Shown here one piece after another: positions 7,025-13,809 of a DNA stretch of 13,809 nucleotides. Origin of the DNA: Dimargaris cristalligena. Lineage: Eukaryota > Kickxellomycota > Dimargaritomycetes > Dimargaritales > Dimargaritaceae. The position numbers and the translations under genes were made by a program. The notes under the pieces are model-generated. The model had not been told where the DNA came from. It worked only from the letters and a program-made list of their open reading frames with translations, and did not search any database. Location of the stretch: the NCBI GenBank assembly GCA_027576995.1, contig JANBQC010000682.1:1-13809 (forward strand). The letters are read 5' to 3'. Every line of letters starts with the position of its first letter. Position 1 is the stretch's first letter.

Positions 7025-9274
7025 TTACAATGGGGTATGACACATAGTGTGAACGGGCCGATTATCAGTTCGTTCGTCAACGATATGGGAATCCACCAAT
7101 TGGGACAGAGCCACACAAAGCCGTACAACCTCGATGGCTCTACGCAGTGAACGACGCGGATTGAAAATCCGGGGCCGCAGATCAGGAGGAGGGCGGGTAG
7201 TAGTGGCTTCTGGGTGGTGGTCTAGGTCCGTCATTACTGATTCATGCGAACCCGTCGTATCCTCCCCCTCCCGAAACGACGGGGTATGCCGACCGGCTCT
7301 ATTGGCCTGCAGACTGATCCGACTGGGATTGGGGGTGGACACTGGATGGGAATAGCTGGGTATCGGGGTCGAGGGAGGGGCGCGCATGCCACTTTTACCA
7401 TCTCGCTCGTCGTTATCAGTGCTGTAGGAGGAGCTAGAGTTGTTCGGGCGGCGGAGCAGCGCCATGGGCGATAATAATGCCGATGATGTGGGGGTCAGTA
7501 GGACCGGCTCCTTCGGTGCCTGGGGGGACGGCATGGTAGTACGAGTCGTATCACAGGAGATCTGAGGTCGCCGAAACACGGGACGGTCGTCAGGGGCCGT
7601 AGGGGAGCCACTACTGTCAATATCCATATCCGATGAGGTCACGTCGTCCGCTGCGGTTGAGGTAGCTTTGACCTTCGCCCACAGTTCGTGGTATTTTTCG
7701 TAGCTACTGCTACGGCGACGAGACGCTACTTGCAAGAGCTGGGTATCCGGAATATTATGCAGGCGGGGAAGGGTGATAGTGGGAACAGCGACCATGGCCG
7801 CCCTAAGGGGCGGTGAAGTGGAGCCCTGGACACTTGCGCCGGAGACCCCACCAATAGGAGTAGTAGTAGTAGTAGTAGTAGTAGCAGCAGCTGTAGTAAC
7901 GGGCGACGAGAAATTAGCTGCTGATGAGCTCGAGGACAACACTGAGTAAGTGGTAGTCGAAGCCGTCGGATACCGTGTTGAGTCCGCCGGTAGGGGAGCG
8001 GCGGAAAGGATAGATTCTGTTCCTCGGGCCCGGGTGTCACCCAACGAGTCCGTGGACGCGGGCGACGAGATGCAAGATTGCGGGGGAGTGGGGAATGACC
8101 AGTTGCCCAAAGGAACCATCGATGCCACCGATTTCAAAAATCCGCGGGACTGTATTGCGGCCGGAGAGGTCCCGGGTTGAACCGCCGGGACCACGCCGTA
8201 GGGCAAGGGCGAGGGCCCGGACCACTGTTCCGACTTGGTTAGGCGAGGCTCCGTCCGCGCGGGATCTTCGATCTGACCGGAGACAGTAGTAGCAGTAGCA
8301 GCAGTGGCCAACCAAGGGTGGAGCAGGGCCATCTCGGCCGTCATGCGCCGTTCAGGGTCGGTCTGGATAAGGCCGCGGATGAAATGCTTGGCCCCAGGCG
8401 TAATGCCAGCCCAGTATCCGGCGGGCTCAAACAGAAGGTCATCGCCGTAGGTAAACATGTCGTCAATCATGGCGTAGTCGCGTTCACTATCGTCTTCCAC
8501 TTCCGGGCGGGGAACGCCACTGGGGGTATAGCCGGGTTCAAAGGGCAGATACCCGCTTAGGAGCAGGTAGGTGGTGACGCCAACGGCCCACATATCCACG
8601 GGCTTTCCGTAGGGCTGGTGGAGGAGAATCTCCGGGGCCATATAGCCAGTAGTGCCGCAACGGGCCTTGAGGGCCTGGACGTTCTGGTCACCCATGATAA
8701 CCGAGAGTCCGAAATCGGCGATGAGTAGGTCGGCGTCGCTACGGTCGTTGCGGAATAAGATGTTCTCGGGTTTAATATCGCGGTGCACAACTTGCTGGCT
8801 GTGCAGGTAGGCCAGGGCCTTAACCACCGCATGGATAATGACAGCGGCCTCGGATTCGAAGAAGCTACCCTTGCGTCCCAGTCGGTCGAACAGGTCGCCG
8901 CCGGTCACTAGCTCGGTGATAAGGTAGACGTTATGGGTGGTCTCGAAGCAGTCGTGGAGCTGCAGGAGGTTGGGGTGACCGCGGGACAGGTGACGCAAAA
9001 TACCCACTTCATTGTGGAGCAGCTGCACCTTACCGCCACGAAGGAGCTGTTTGGGGATAACCTTGGCGGCGAAACGCTCGCCGGTCTGAATATGGTAGGC
9101 TTCCTTGACTACCGAGAAGGTGCCGGAGCCAATCACGCGCCCGATCTTATACTGGCAGGTGGAAACCTTGGTCTTGGGCCGGGCCGGCCGCGAGGAAGAC
9201 CAAGACGAAGAGGTGGAAAGGACAGAGGAGGGGTTGGACGACGAAACAGCCGGTGGTGGAAGTAACGGAGGCAT
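7025..9274 (-). CDS. CaMK-family Ser/Thr protein kinase with long disordered tail and C-terminal CaM-binding-like helix
   Basis: Intronless, 749 residues. I chose the ATG at 9274, the first ATG in the frame and in a good context (GCAGCCATGCC); the open frame upstream offers only TTG codons. The kinase domain is at about 42-322: glycine loop GSGTFSVV (49-56), AAK with Lys71, helix-C Glu89, HRDIKPEN (Asp166, Asn171), DFG (187-189), GTTGYMAPE (APE 213-215), PVDMW (Asp227) and DPERRMTAEMALLHPWL. All catalytic residues are present, so it should be an active ATP-dependent Ser/Thr kinase. GTTGYMAPE and FEPAGYW match fungal CaM-kinases. About 380 residues rich in Ser, Thr, Pro and Ala follow, including eight Thr (465-472) and RRRSSS (519-524). 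Near the C-terminus FNPRRSLRRAIEVVR (704-718) resembles the autoinhibitory/calmodulin-binding helix of CaMKs. Calcium/calmodulin control is inferred. Oddities: an extra ~18 residues after PF (244-245), and Ala204 where CaMKI has its activating Thr. Confidence 0.93.
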   Translation of the reverse strand: MPPLLPPPAVSSSNPSSVLSTSSSWSSSRPARPKTKVSTCQYKIGRVIGSGTFSVVKEAYHIQTGERFAAKVIPKQLLRGGKVQLLHNEVGILRHLSRGHPNLLQLHDCFETTHNVYLITELVTGGDLFDRLGRKGSFFESEAAVIIHAVVKALAYLHSQQVVHRDIKPENILFRNDRSDADLLIADFGLSVIMGDQNVQALKARCGTTGYMAPEILLHQPYGKPVDMWAVGVTTYLLLSGYLPFEPGYTPSGVPRPEVEDDSERDYAMIDDMFTYGDDLLFEPAGYWAGITPGAKHFIRGLIQTDPERRMTAEMALLHPWLATAATATTVSGQIEDPARTEPRLTKSEQWSGPSPLPYGVVPAVQPGTSPAAIQSRGFLKSVASMVPLGNWSFPTPPQSCISSPASTDSLGDTRARGTESILSAAPLPADSTRYPTASTTTYSVLSSSSSAANFSSPVTTAAATTTTTTTTPIGGVSGASVQGSTSPPLRAAMVAVPTITLPRLHNIPDTQLLQVASRRRSSSYEKYHELWAKVKATSTAADDVTSSDMDIDSSGSPTAPDDRPVFRRPQISCDTTRTTMPSPQAPKEPVLLTPTSSALLSPMALLRRPNNSSSSYSTDNDERDGKSGMRAPPSTPIPSYSHPVSTPNPSRISLQANRAGRHTPSFREGEDTTGSHESVMTDLDHHPEATTTRPPPDLRPRIFNPRRSLRRAIEVVRLCVALSQLVDSHIVDERTDNRPVHTMCHTPL
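7859..7882 (-). repeat. ACT trinucleotide repeat coding polythreonine
   Basis: Eight consecutive ACT codons on the coding strand (AGT units on the plus strand) encode Thr465-472 in the kinase tail. They are flanked by Ala codons made of GCT/GCA repeats. A looser AGT/AGC run lies at about 8285-8306, just after the kinase domain. Such uninterrupted codon repeats are prone to length change by slippage, and the surrounding tail is low-complexity and tolerant of it. Confidence 0.85.
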
Positions 9275-9560
9275 GGCTGCAACAAAAAAAAATCGCCACG
9301 GTATGGAAAAGAATAGGAAAGAAATAGACAATTGGGCCAAAATGATGGAATAGCGAATAAAGCGTGAAGGAGGGGTGGAAGGACGGCGAATATAAAGGAT
9401 ACGGGGGATGCACGAGAGAAAGACGGGGGGACAGCGTAAATAACGAGGCCCTCAATACGAGCGAAAGTCCGGTTAAGGCGATAAGCGGGAGAGAGAGTAC
9501 AATGAAACGAAATAGACAGAAACCAATAGTACGGTAGTAGAATCAAAGGCAGCGAGTTAT
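9275..9560 (-). promoter_or_regulatory. Upstream region of the kinase gene, pyrimidine-rich
   Basis: Read on the coding strand, the 280 bases before the kinase ATG are rich in C and T, including a T9 run at about 9285-9293 and several CT blocks. CT-rich tracts near transcription starts are common in fungal promoters. The sequence directly before the ATG (T-run, GTTGCAG, then CC and ATG) also looks like a 3' splice site, so a 5' UTR intron is possible. No clear TATA box or operator was identified. Confidence 0.35.
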
Positions 9561-10128
9561 TAAGGGAACCAGTCTACGTGCGTCTTTGGAAAAGTCGGTA
9601 CATATAACGGCGGGCAGAGGGTACTGTATAGGGCAAGAGATAAAAGGCAGTAATGCAGGGGGAAAGGGGACGAGGTTATCGAAGGCCCCAAAGAAGGGCG
9701 ATATATATATATGTCAAAGTAAGCCGGAGGAACCACTGTATATAATAAGGTCCAGGGAGGAAGACGAGCTAACAGGGGCACGAGGGATGAGCATAGAGAC
9801 CAATATAGGGAAAGGAGTTCCACCTATTCGGTCACTTGGTGGGCTAAAGGGAAAAGTGGCGGGGCCTTGGGCAACTCCAAAAGAGCGCGGACTAGGAAAT
9901 GAACTGGACTAGAAAAGGCATGCACTAAACTGGAATGAGATGGAACTGGAATTGCAGGTACACGTCGGGGGGATTCCAAAACTTAGGTGTATGTAGTATT
10001 CTGAGACAGCCGAGCCAATAACGATGGTGAATATATCGGGGCAGGGGTGGAGTATATATATATATATATGTATATTAGGCACTAGAATAAAGTAGCCCAA
10101 GAAGGCAACAGTAACGGAAGTCCCATGC
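9561..10128. other. Gene-free purine-rich region
   Basis: The plus strand is strongly A/G-rich. Several frames stay open on both strands, but the ones on the minus strand are hydrophobic simply because C/T-rich codons give Leu, Phe, Ser and Pro, and the plus-strand frame at 9586-9912 starts with TTG and matches nothing I know. TA microsatellites lie at 9701-9712 and 10053-10069. Confidence 0.45.
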
Positions 10129-10518
10129 TCAACAGAGGATACCCTTAAACAGAGCAAAATGGAAGGAAGAGAGAGCCTGAGGAGGAGAAATGGGAGTATC
10201 AAAGACGCGCGGCTGACCGTGGTGTGGTGGGGAGAGGAGGCGGCTCAGCCAATAAAGAACAAGGTCGCTCAATAGAACAGCCCAAAAGAACTCCCATGGA
10301 TAGTAGTAGTGTGTTTCTGTGGTACAGAGAGGCGCAAGGAACACCAACTTACGTTTAAAATGAACAATTAGTTGAGGAATCAAAAAATCTAGCGTGGGCG
10401 CACTAGTCCAGTATGCTGGAGGAAAGAGGCGGAAAAGGGCCAAAAGACAGGTAACCACCCCAACAATAGTGAAAAGGAGCGAAAAAGCCAATAAAAAAAT
10501 GGAGCCAGGGTGCAGTGG
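10129..10518 (-). CDS. Possible exon of an unrecognised membrane protein
   Basis: A minus-strand frame is open from an acceptor-like TTATATTAG (ending at 10519) to a stop at 10129. It has no early ATG, so it would be an internal or last exon. It predicts a hydrophobic segment near the start (AFSLLFTIVGVVTCLLALF), a short basic loop (HFKRK) and a second hydrophobic segment (FFWAVLLSDLVLYWLSRLL). The second contains charged and polar residues placed as in a real helix, which argues mildly against chance. Against it, the whole neighbourhood is C/T-rich on this strand, which produces hydrophobic frames for free; the overlapping frame at 10403-10738 is also hydrophobic. No family was recognised and no upstream exon could be fixed. 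Confidence 0.25.
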   Translation of the reverse strand, partial: PLHPGSIFLLAFSLLFTIVGVVTCLLALFRLFPPAYWTSAPTLDFLIPQLIVHFKRKLVFLAPLCTTETHYYYPWEFFWAVLLSDLVLYWLSRLLSPPHHGQPRVFDTPISPPQALSSFHFALFKGILC

Positions 10519-11442
10519 CTAATATAAAACCGGTAACGACAGAAAATGGTTTAGCGCGATTGAGGCAATAGAGGGCGGGCCCAATGGCAGGAGTGGGCAA
10601 TATATAGTGAGAAGAGTATTGAACCAGGCTATTATATATCACAGTATTCTTTAGCGGCGGATATGGCAATGCGGTGCGTGTCAGTGTGGGCATGTGTGTA
10701 GATGTGTCAGTACAGTCAGAGATTACCGGGATGTGCATCTGGTGAAGGTTCTTTTAATCGACACCGAAAACCAAGTTAGGGGAGGCTAGTGAATAAAATG
10801 GATTAAGTTGGTGGTGTATTGGAAGTAAAATAGTTAGGGGTGAATATTGGTATTCCAAGAATTCGGCAGCGGCAGAGTGAGGTGGGGGAAGGTCCGTAGG
10901 TCTACGCTGACAAAACCTGTTCCATGGCGGGGTCCGAGAGTCACGCGGGAATAATACTTATTAATATAGCAGGGAAATGGGCGGAAAGTGAAGAGAAGAG
11001 TCGGATCTATTCGAGAAACCACAGGTCCCAAACCATTCCGGTGGTGCCGAGCTATAGATAATGTCCAGATGAAACACCCACAGCTCAATCTAGGTGGGGA
11101 AATCTGGAAACAGGAGGGCGGAAGGCAAGCAATGGCTATGGTCCGAAGCAGGTGTAAATTAAAAATAGATCCGTATCCAACTTGGCAAATAATAAAACAG
11201 CGCAGCCTGGAATGGTATATTCGAGAAGTATTGGCATTGGAGGGGAAATATTGCTTATATATATATATATCTATTTATCCTTTGGAGATGCCTCGTCAGG
11301 ATAGGAACATGGTATGTCCGATCCCCCCACCTACAAATGAAAACGACAGACCCGATGCGCGGCTGCCATTCAGCAGCAGTAGAGCCACGCCCCATCCTCA
11401 TACCTGACTGGGGTTGTCCGGAACCCATTTGACATGGATGAA
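10519..11442. other. Gene-free region up to repeat copy B
   Basis: No supported gene. The plus-strand frame at 10988-11407 begins with GTG and has no family resemblance; the minus-strand frame at 10834-11088 likewise. A TA microsatellite lies at about 11256-11270. CpG is present at ordinary frequency. Confidence 0.45.
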
Positions 11443-11577
11443 GTTCAGCTTGGTTGTATAAGGTTTTAACCGATATGTGTATGGGAAAATTGGTGGGATG
11501 TTTATTTTCAACCAGTAGTACTTGCCTCATCAAATGGATTTTTCGTTATGCAGCTTGGATAAACTTCTCCCATATGT
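11443..11577. repeat. Dispersed repeat, copy B (CpG-retaining copy)
   Basis: Direct-orientation partner of 3083-3217, about 90 percent identical by eye over 135 bases without gaps. This copy keeps CpG at 11471-11472 and 11544-11545, where the other has CA. It lies in sequence with ordinary CpG content. Its flanks (before 11440 and after 11580) do not match those of copy A, so it is a dispersed element and not a large segmental duplication. Its class is unknown. Confidence 0.85.
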
Positions 11578-11690
11578 TCAGCATAGCCCGCGGTTCACAA
11601 CCCTGAATACGGCAATGTAGAAAAAGCCAAGTGAGGGGGAGTAATAATAGCCTACTTGTAGAGTACCCGTCGCTCTGACCCCACTCCACC

Positions 11691-12102
11691 GTGCCCCTTG
11701 TTTTGGAATTCGATGGCTTCCATGGAAACTTAAGGGGGCCAACCACGCAGATATTCTCTCTCACAATCGATCAATTCAATAGCCCTGACTGGATTTTTGA
11801 AATCACCCCCCGCAGAACGACAATGATTTGTCGTCGCAGCTATTGCCTCTTTTGGCATCCCTTTTTCACAACAACCCGCGGTTCGCATCGACTTTGACCT
11901 GCCTGAAGTAGTTGCCCCTGGAGTACCCTCAATGCCAATGTTCGGCTGGCCATTGGTGAGATGGCCGGATGAAAATAAAAGGCACCGGCAACTACCGGTT
12001 GTAGTTAATACGGCGGACAGTAAAGCCCCCCCCTCCCGCCACGGTAGCTCGGCCATATGGATTTTTATATACCAACAGGGCAATGGAAGGTGCTACACAT
12101 AG
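11691..12102 (+). pseudogene. Possible broken reading frame of unknown family
   Basis: Two overlapping plus-strand frames look mildly protein-like. The first, opening with a GTG at 11691, includes LEFDGFHGNLRGPTTQIFSL and FNSPDWIFEITP and stops near 11897. The second is open from 11827 to a stop at 12100-12102 and includes AAIASFGIPFSQQPAVRIDF and MFGWPLVRWPDENK. They could be one gene split by a frameshift or an intron, but I recognise neither half. The opposite strand is also open over much of this interval (11730-12083), so which strand codes, if any, is undecided. Confidence 0.2.
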
Positions 12103-12168
12103 GGGCTGGGAACCCCCCAATACACCAGCGGGAAACGGGGGAGGGAGATTCGTCACATTCTGTGTAGG

Positions 12169-12396
12169 ATGACCGAAGTTCCATTTAGAAACTCCTGTAA
12201 AATGGCCTCCCCAATAAGAGGCCGGGTGTTGGGGGTATCCCAATTCAAGGTGTACTCTCGTTATAAAACGAAGGGTCTGCCTAATTCCACCTTAACGCGG
12301 CTAACTCATTGCACCGAAGGCCACAGCGGTTCTTTGGAAATCCCTTTCTGCCGAGATATCGCTAGGGACAATCGGCTCTTTTACAGCTTTAGCTGA
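12169..12396 (+). CDS. Small hypothetical open frame
   Basis: 75 codons from ATG to TGA on the plus strand, with unbiased codon choice and a basic N-terminal half (RGRVLGVSQFKVYSRYKTKG). No motif, signal peptide or membrane segment is visible, and no family was recognised. It could be a short gene, an exon or chance. Confidence 0.18.
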   Translation: MTEVPFRNSCKMASPIRGRVLGVSQFKVYSRYKTKGLPNSTLTRLTHCTEGHSGSLEIPFCRDIARDNRLFYSFS

Positions 12397-13462
12397 CAGC
12401 TTGGATTCGCCAGCCTAAAAAAACATAACCACGATGGCAATACCATACGGTTAATAGTTAACCCGATTCTTCAATACCAAAGTTCATCGTTGTGGGTGAT
12501 CCGCTGCACATCATTTTTTGCAATAGATAAAGTGGTGCCTTGGACATTTTACCGTCGTCCGACACATCACCAAAAAAAAAAAAAAAGAGCAACTGGATTA
12601 CCCCATTGATTGGTCAACGGTATTTCATTCGAGGCCTGGACTATATAGATTGCAGCTTTATAGGACATTCGTCGGATCTATCAGTGTCCTGTTTTTACTA
12701 ATCTACACGACCTGTCTTGACTAAAATATGCCTCGAGTCGCATTTAAGAGCCTCCGAGTTTATTATACAAATGGCATCAACAGTAGTGAATCTAATTCGG
12801 GTAAGAAAAAAGCCCGTAAAACTCAATGAAATGGTAGGGAGCAGCGGGTACGAAGGTCTAGGAAAATTGATATAGCCAATTATTCATGTCAGGGGAATGT
12901 TAATTTGATATGAAGGCCCCGGGTTCTATAAAAGAACTTCTAGATAGGTCAATCCCAAACCGGCACCATAACAGAACTTTCTTTTCGGCCCCCCGTACCA
13001 TGTACATGCTAGGCGAAGGCATCACATTCTCCGACAAATTTGTGAATCTGTGAATTGCCCCCCCCCCAAAGGCAGCTGTTCCGTTATTGCCGTTTCGGAG
13101 ATGAAAAATGCAATTCAATTGCCCGACTTTCGGGGGCCGGCGGCATTTTCCCCCAATGGTGCTCTGCGCCAGAAATATGTGATATATACTACTATATGCT
13201 GAACCTCTCATTTCACATTCAATATCGTATTGAACGTTTAGCAGTCACATGTACAACGGCCTTTATACTGGGCTATACTAGGATAAGGGATAGAGCATAC
13301 CATTTGGCTACTATTCTAATGTAGCTTGTGGGGCCATATCCCGTTAGCAAAGCCCATAACGGACCCCATGGTGCAATTGTCCTGGGATGTGGGCGAAATT
13401 CAATCTAATTATAGAAAAATTATACCTTTTGACATCCAGTCTACCTCTTAATCCAGTCAGTT
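12397..13462. other. Gene-poor region with a 15-base A run
   Basis: No convincing gene. A pure run of 15 A lies at 12572-12586 in otherwise mixed sequence, and a C-run at about 13059-13068. Overlapping frames on both strands at 12900-13324 contradict each other and match nothing known. The A run could be a retroposed tail or simple slippage; I see no coding relic directly before it. Confidence 0.4.
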
Positions 13463-13798
13463 CTACGATAGAAATACCCGATTCTTATACTCGACTGTTT
13501 GGTAGTTAATAATAATCGCCAACAATGTCCAAAATATATAGTAAGCATATCGGCTGGTAGTGTTAGCGTTGATCAATGGTCGGAACGGGGGGCAACCCAG
13601 TAATTGCACCCAAATGGAGGAGGGTATCACTAAGAACTCGACCAAAGGGGTGGGATAAGTACCGCGGTTTCTGGTGTCACGTGATCTTTTGACAATAAAT
13701 ATCAAAAAATTTAGACTTTCTTCAGTTGTGGCCATATGTACCAGGAATATTAGTACTTTATTTATACAGGGTCGCAAGGAGTAGCGCCTATATGGCAT
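13463..13798 (-). CDS. Hypothetical open frame at window edge
   Basis: 111 codons from a true ATG at 13798 to a stop at 13463 on the minus strand. One hydrophobic segment near residues 86-99 (YAYYIFWTLLAIII) could be a single membrane helix; a polar, charged middle part contains EESLNFLIFIVKRSRDTRN. No family was recognised. It lies at the window edge, so upstream context is missing, and it may be chance. Confidence 0.2.
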   Translation of the reverse strand: MPYRRYSLRPCINKVLIFLVHMATTEESLNFLIFIVKRSRDTRNRGTYPTPLVEFLVIPSSIWVQLLGCPPFRPLINANTTSRYAYYIFWTLLAIIINYQTVEYKNRVFLS

Positions 13799-13809
13799 TT
13801 TAGATCTCC

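Noticed and set aside
7134..9353. Many open frames on the plus strand and in the other minus frames across the kinase gene
   Set aside because: They are shadows of the GC-rich kinase reading frame; only the 7025-9274 frame carries ordered kinase motifs.
9133..9546. Minus-strand frames upstream of the kinase with signal-peptide-like hydrophobic starts
   Set aside because: Their hydrophobicity follows from the C/T-rich upstream region, and they overlap the kinase N-terminus in another frame.
9586..9912. 108-codon plus-strand frame
   Set aside because: It starts with TTG, is biased by purine-rich composition and resembles no family.
10988..11407. 139-codon plus-strand frame
   Set aside because: It starts with GTG, runs across a TA microsatellite (coding repeated Ile/Tyr) and shows no recognisable motif.
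12900..13324. Overlapping frames on both strands (103 and 89 codons)
   Set aside because: They conflict with each other, cross homopolymer runs and have no family resemblance or context.
1..13809. CRISPR array, rRNA genes, bacterial operon or phage modules
   Set aside because: No regularly spaced repeats, rRNA-like sequence or compact operon was seen on either strand; the content is eukaryotic.

Overview
The window looks like nuclear DNA of a fungus, most likely an early-diverging lineage. Only one gene can be named with confidence: an intronless CaM-kinase-type Ser/Thr kinase on the minus strand (7025-9274) whose catalytic core reads like the fungal CaMK family. The fungal call is an inference from that kinase, from short-intron-style split reading frames and from a decayed mariner transposon. 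There is no bacterial operon structure, tRNA, rRNA or CRISPR array.

Layout. Positions 1-280 are non-coding with normal CpG content. From about 280 to 3467 lies a block almost free of CpG (two CpGs seen by eye), holding a dead mariner (DD34D) transposon at about 746-1960 and a short dispersed repeat at 3083-3217. The depletion ends at the 3' end of a minus-strand hypothetical gene, read as at least two exons (3471-4523 and 4674-5021) and perhaps a third upstream. Its product is not recognised; a fungal transcription-factor regulatory region is one weak possibility. Positions 5022-7024 are mostly gene-free. The kinase gene follows, with a pyrimidine-rich (coding-strand) upstream region. Positions 9560-11440 are purine-rich on the plus strand and hold only one doubtful hydrophobic reading frame. 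A second copy of the dispersed repeat sits at 11443-11577 and still has CpGs that the first copy has lost. The rest, to 13809, contains short, broken or unrecognised reading frames.

The two most interesting points are these. First, the kinase has a basic segment near its C-terminus that resembles a CaMK autoinhibitory/calmodulin-binding helix. It lies about 380 low-complexity residues away from the catalytic domain instead of directly after it, and the usual activation-loop threonine position appears to be alanine. Second, the sharply bounded CpG-free block, together with the repeat pair, points to a CpG-specific methylation or RIP-like mutation process acting on the transposon side and stopping at a gene. 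The recognisable genes share no evident pathway.
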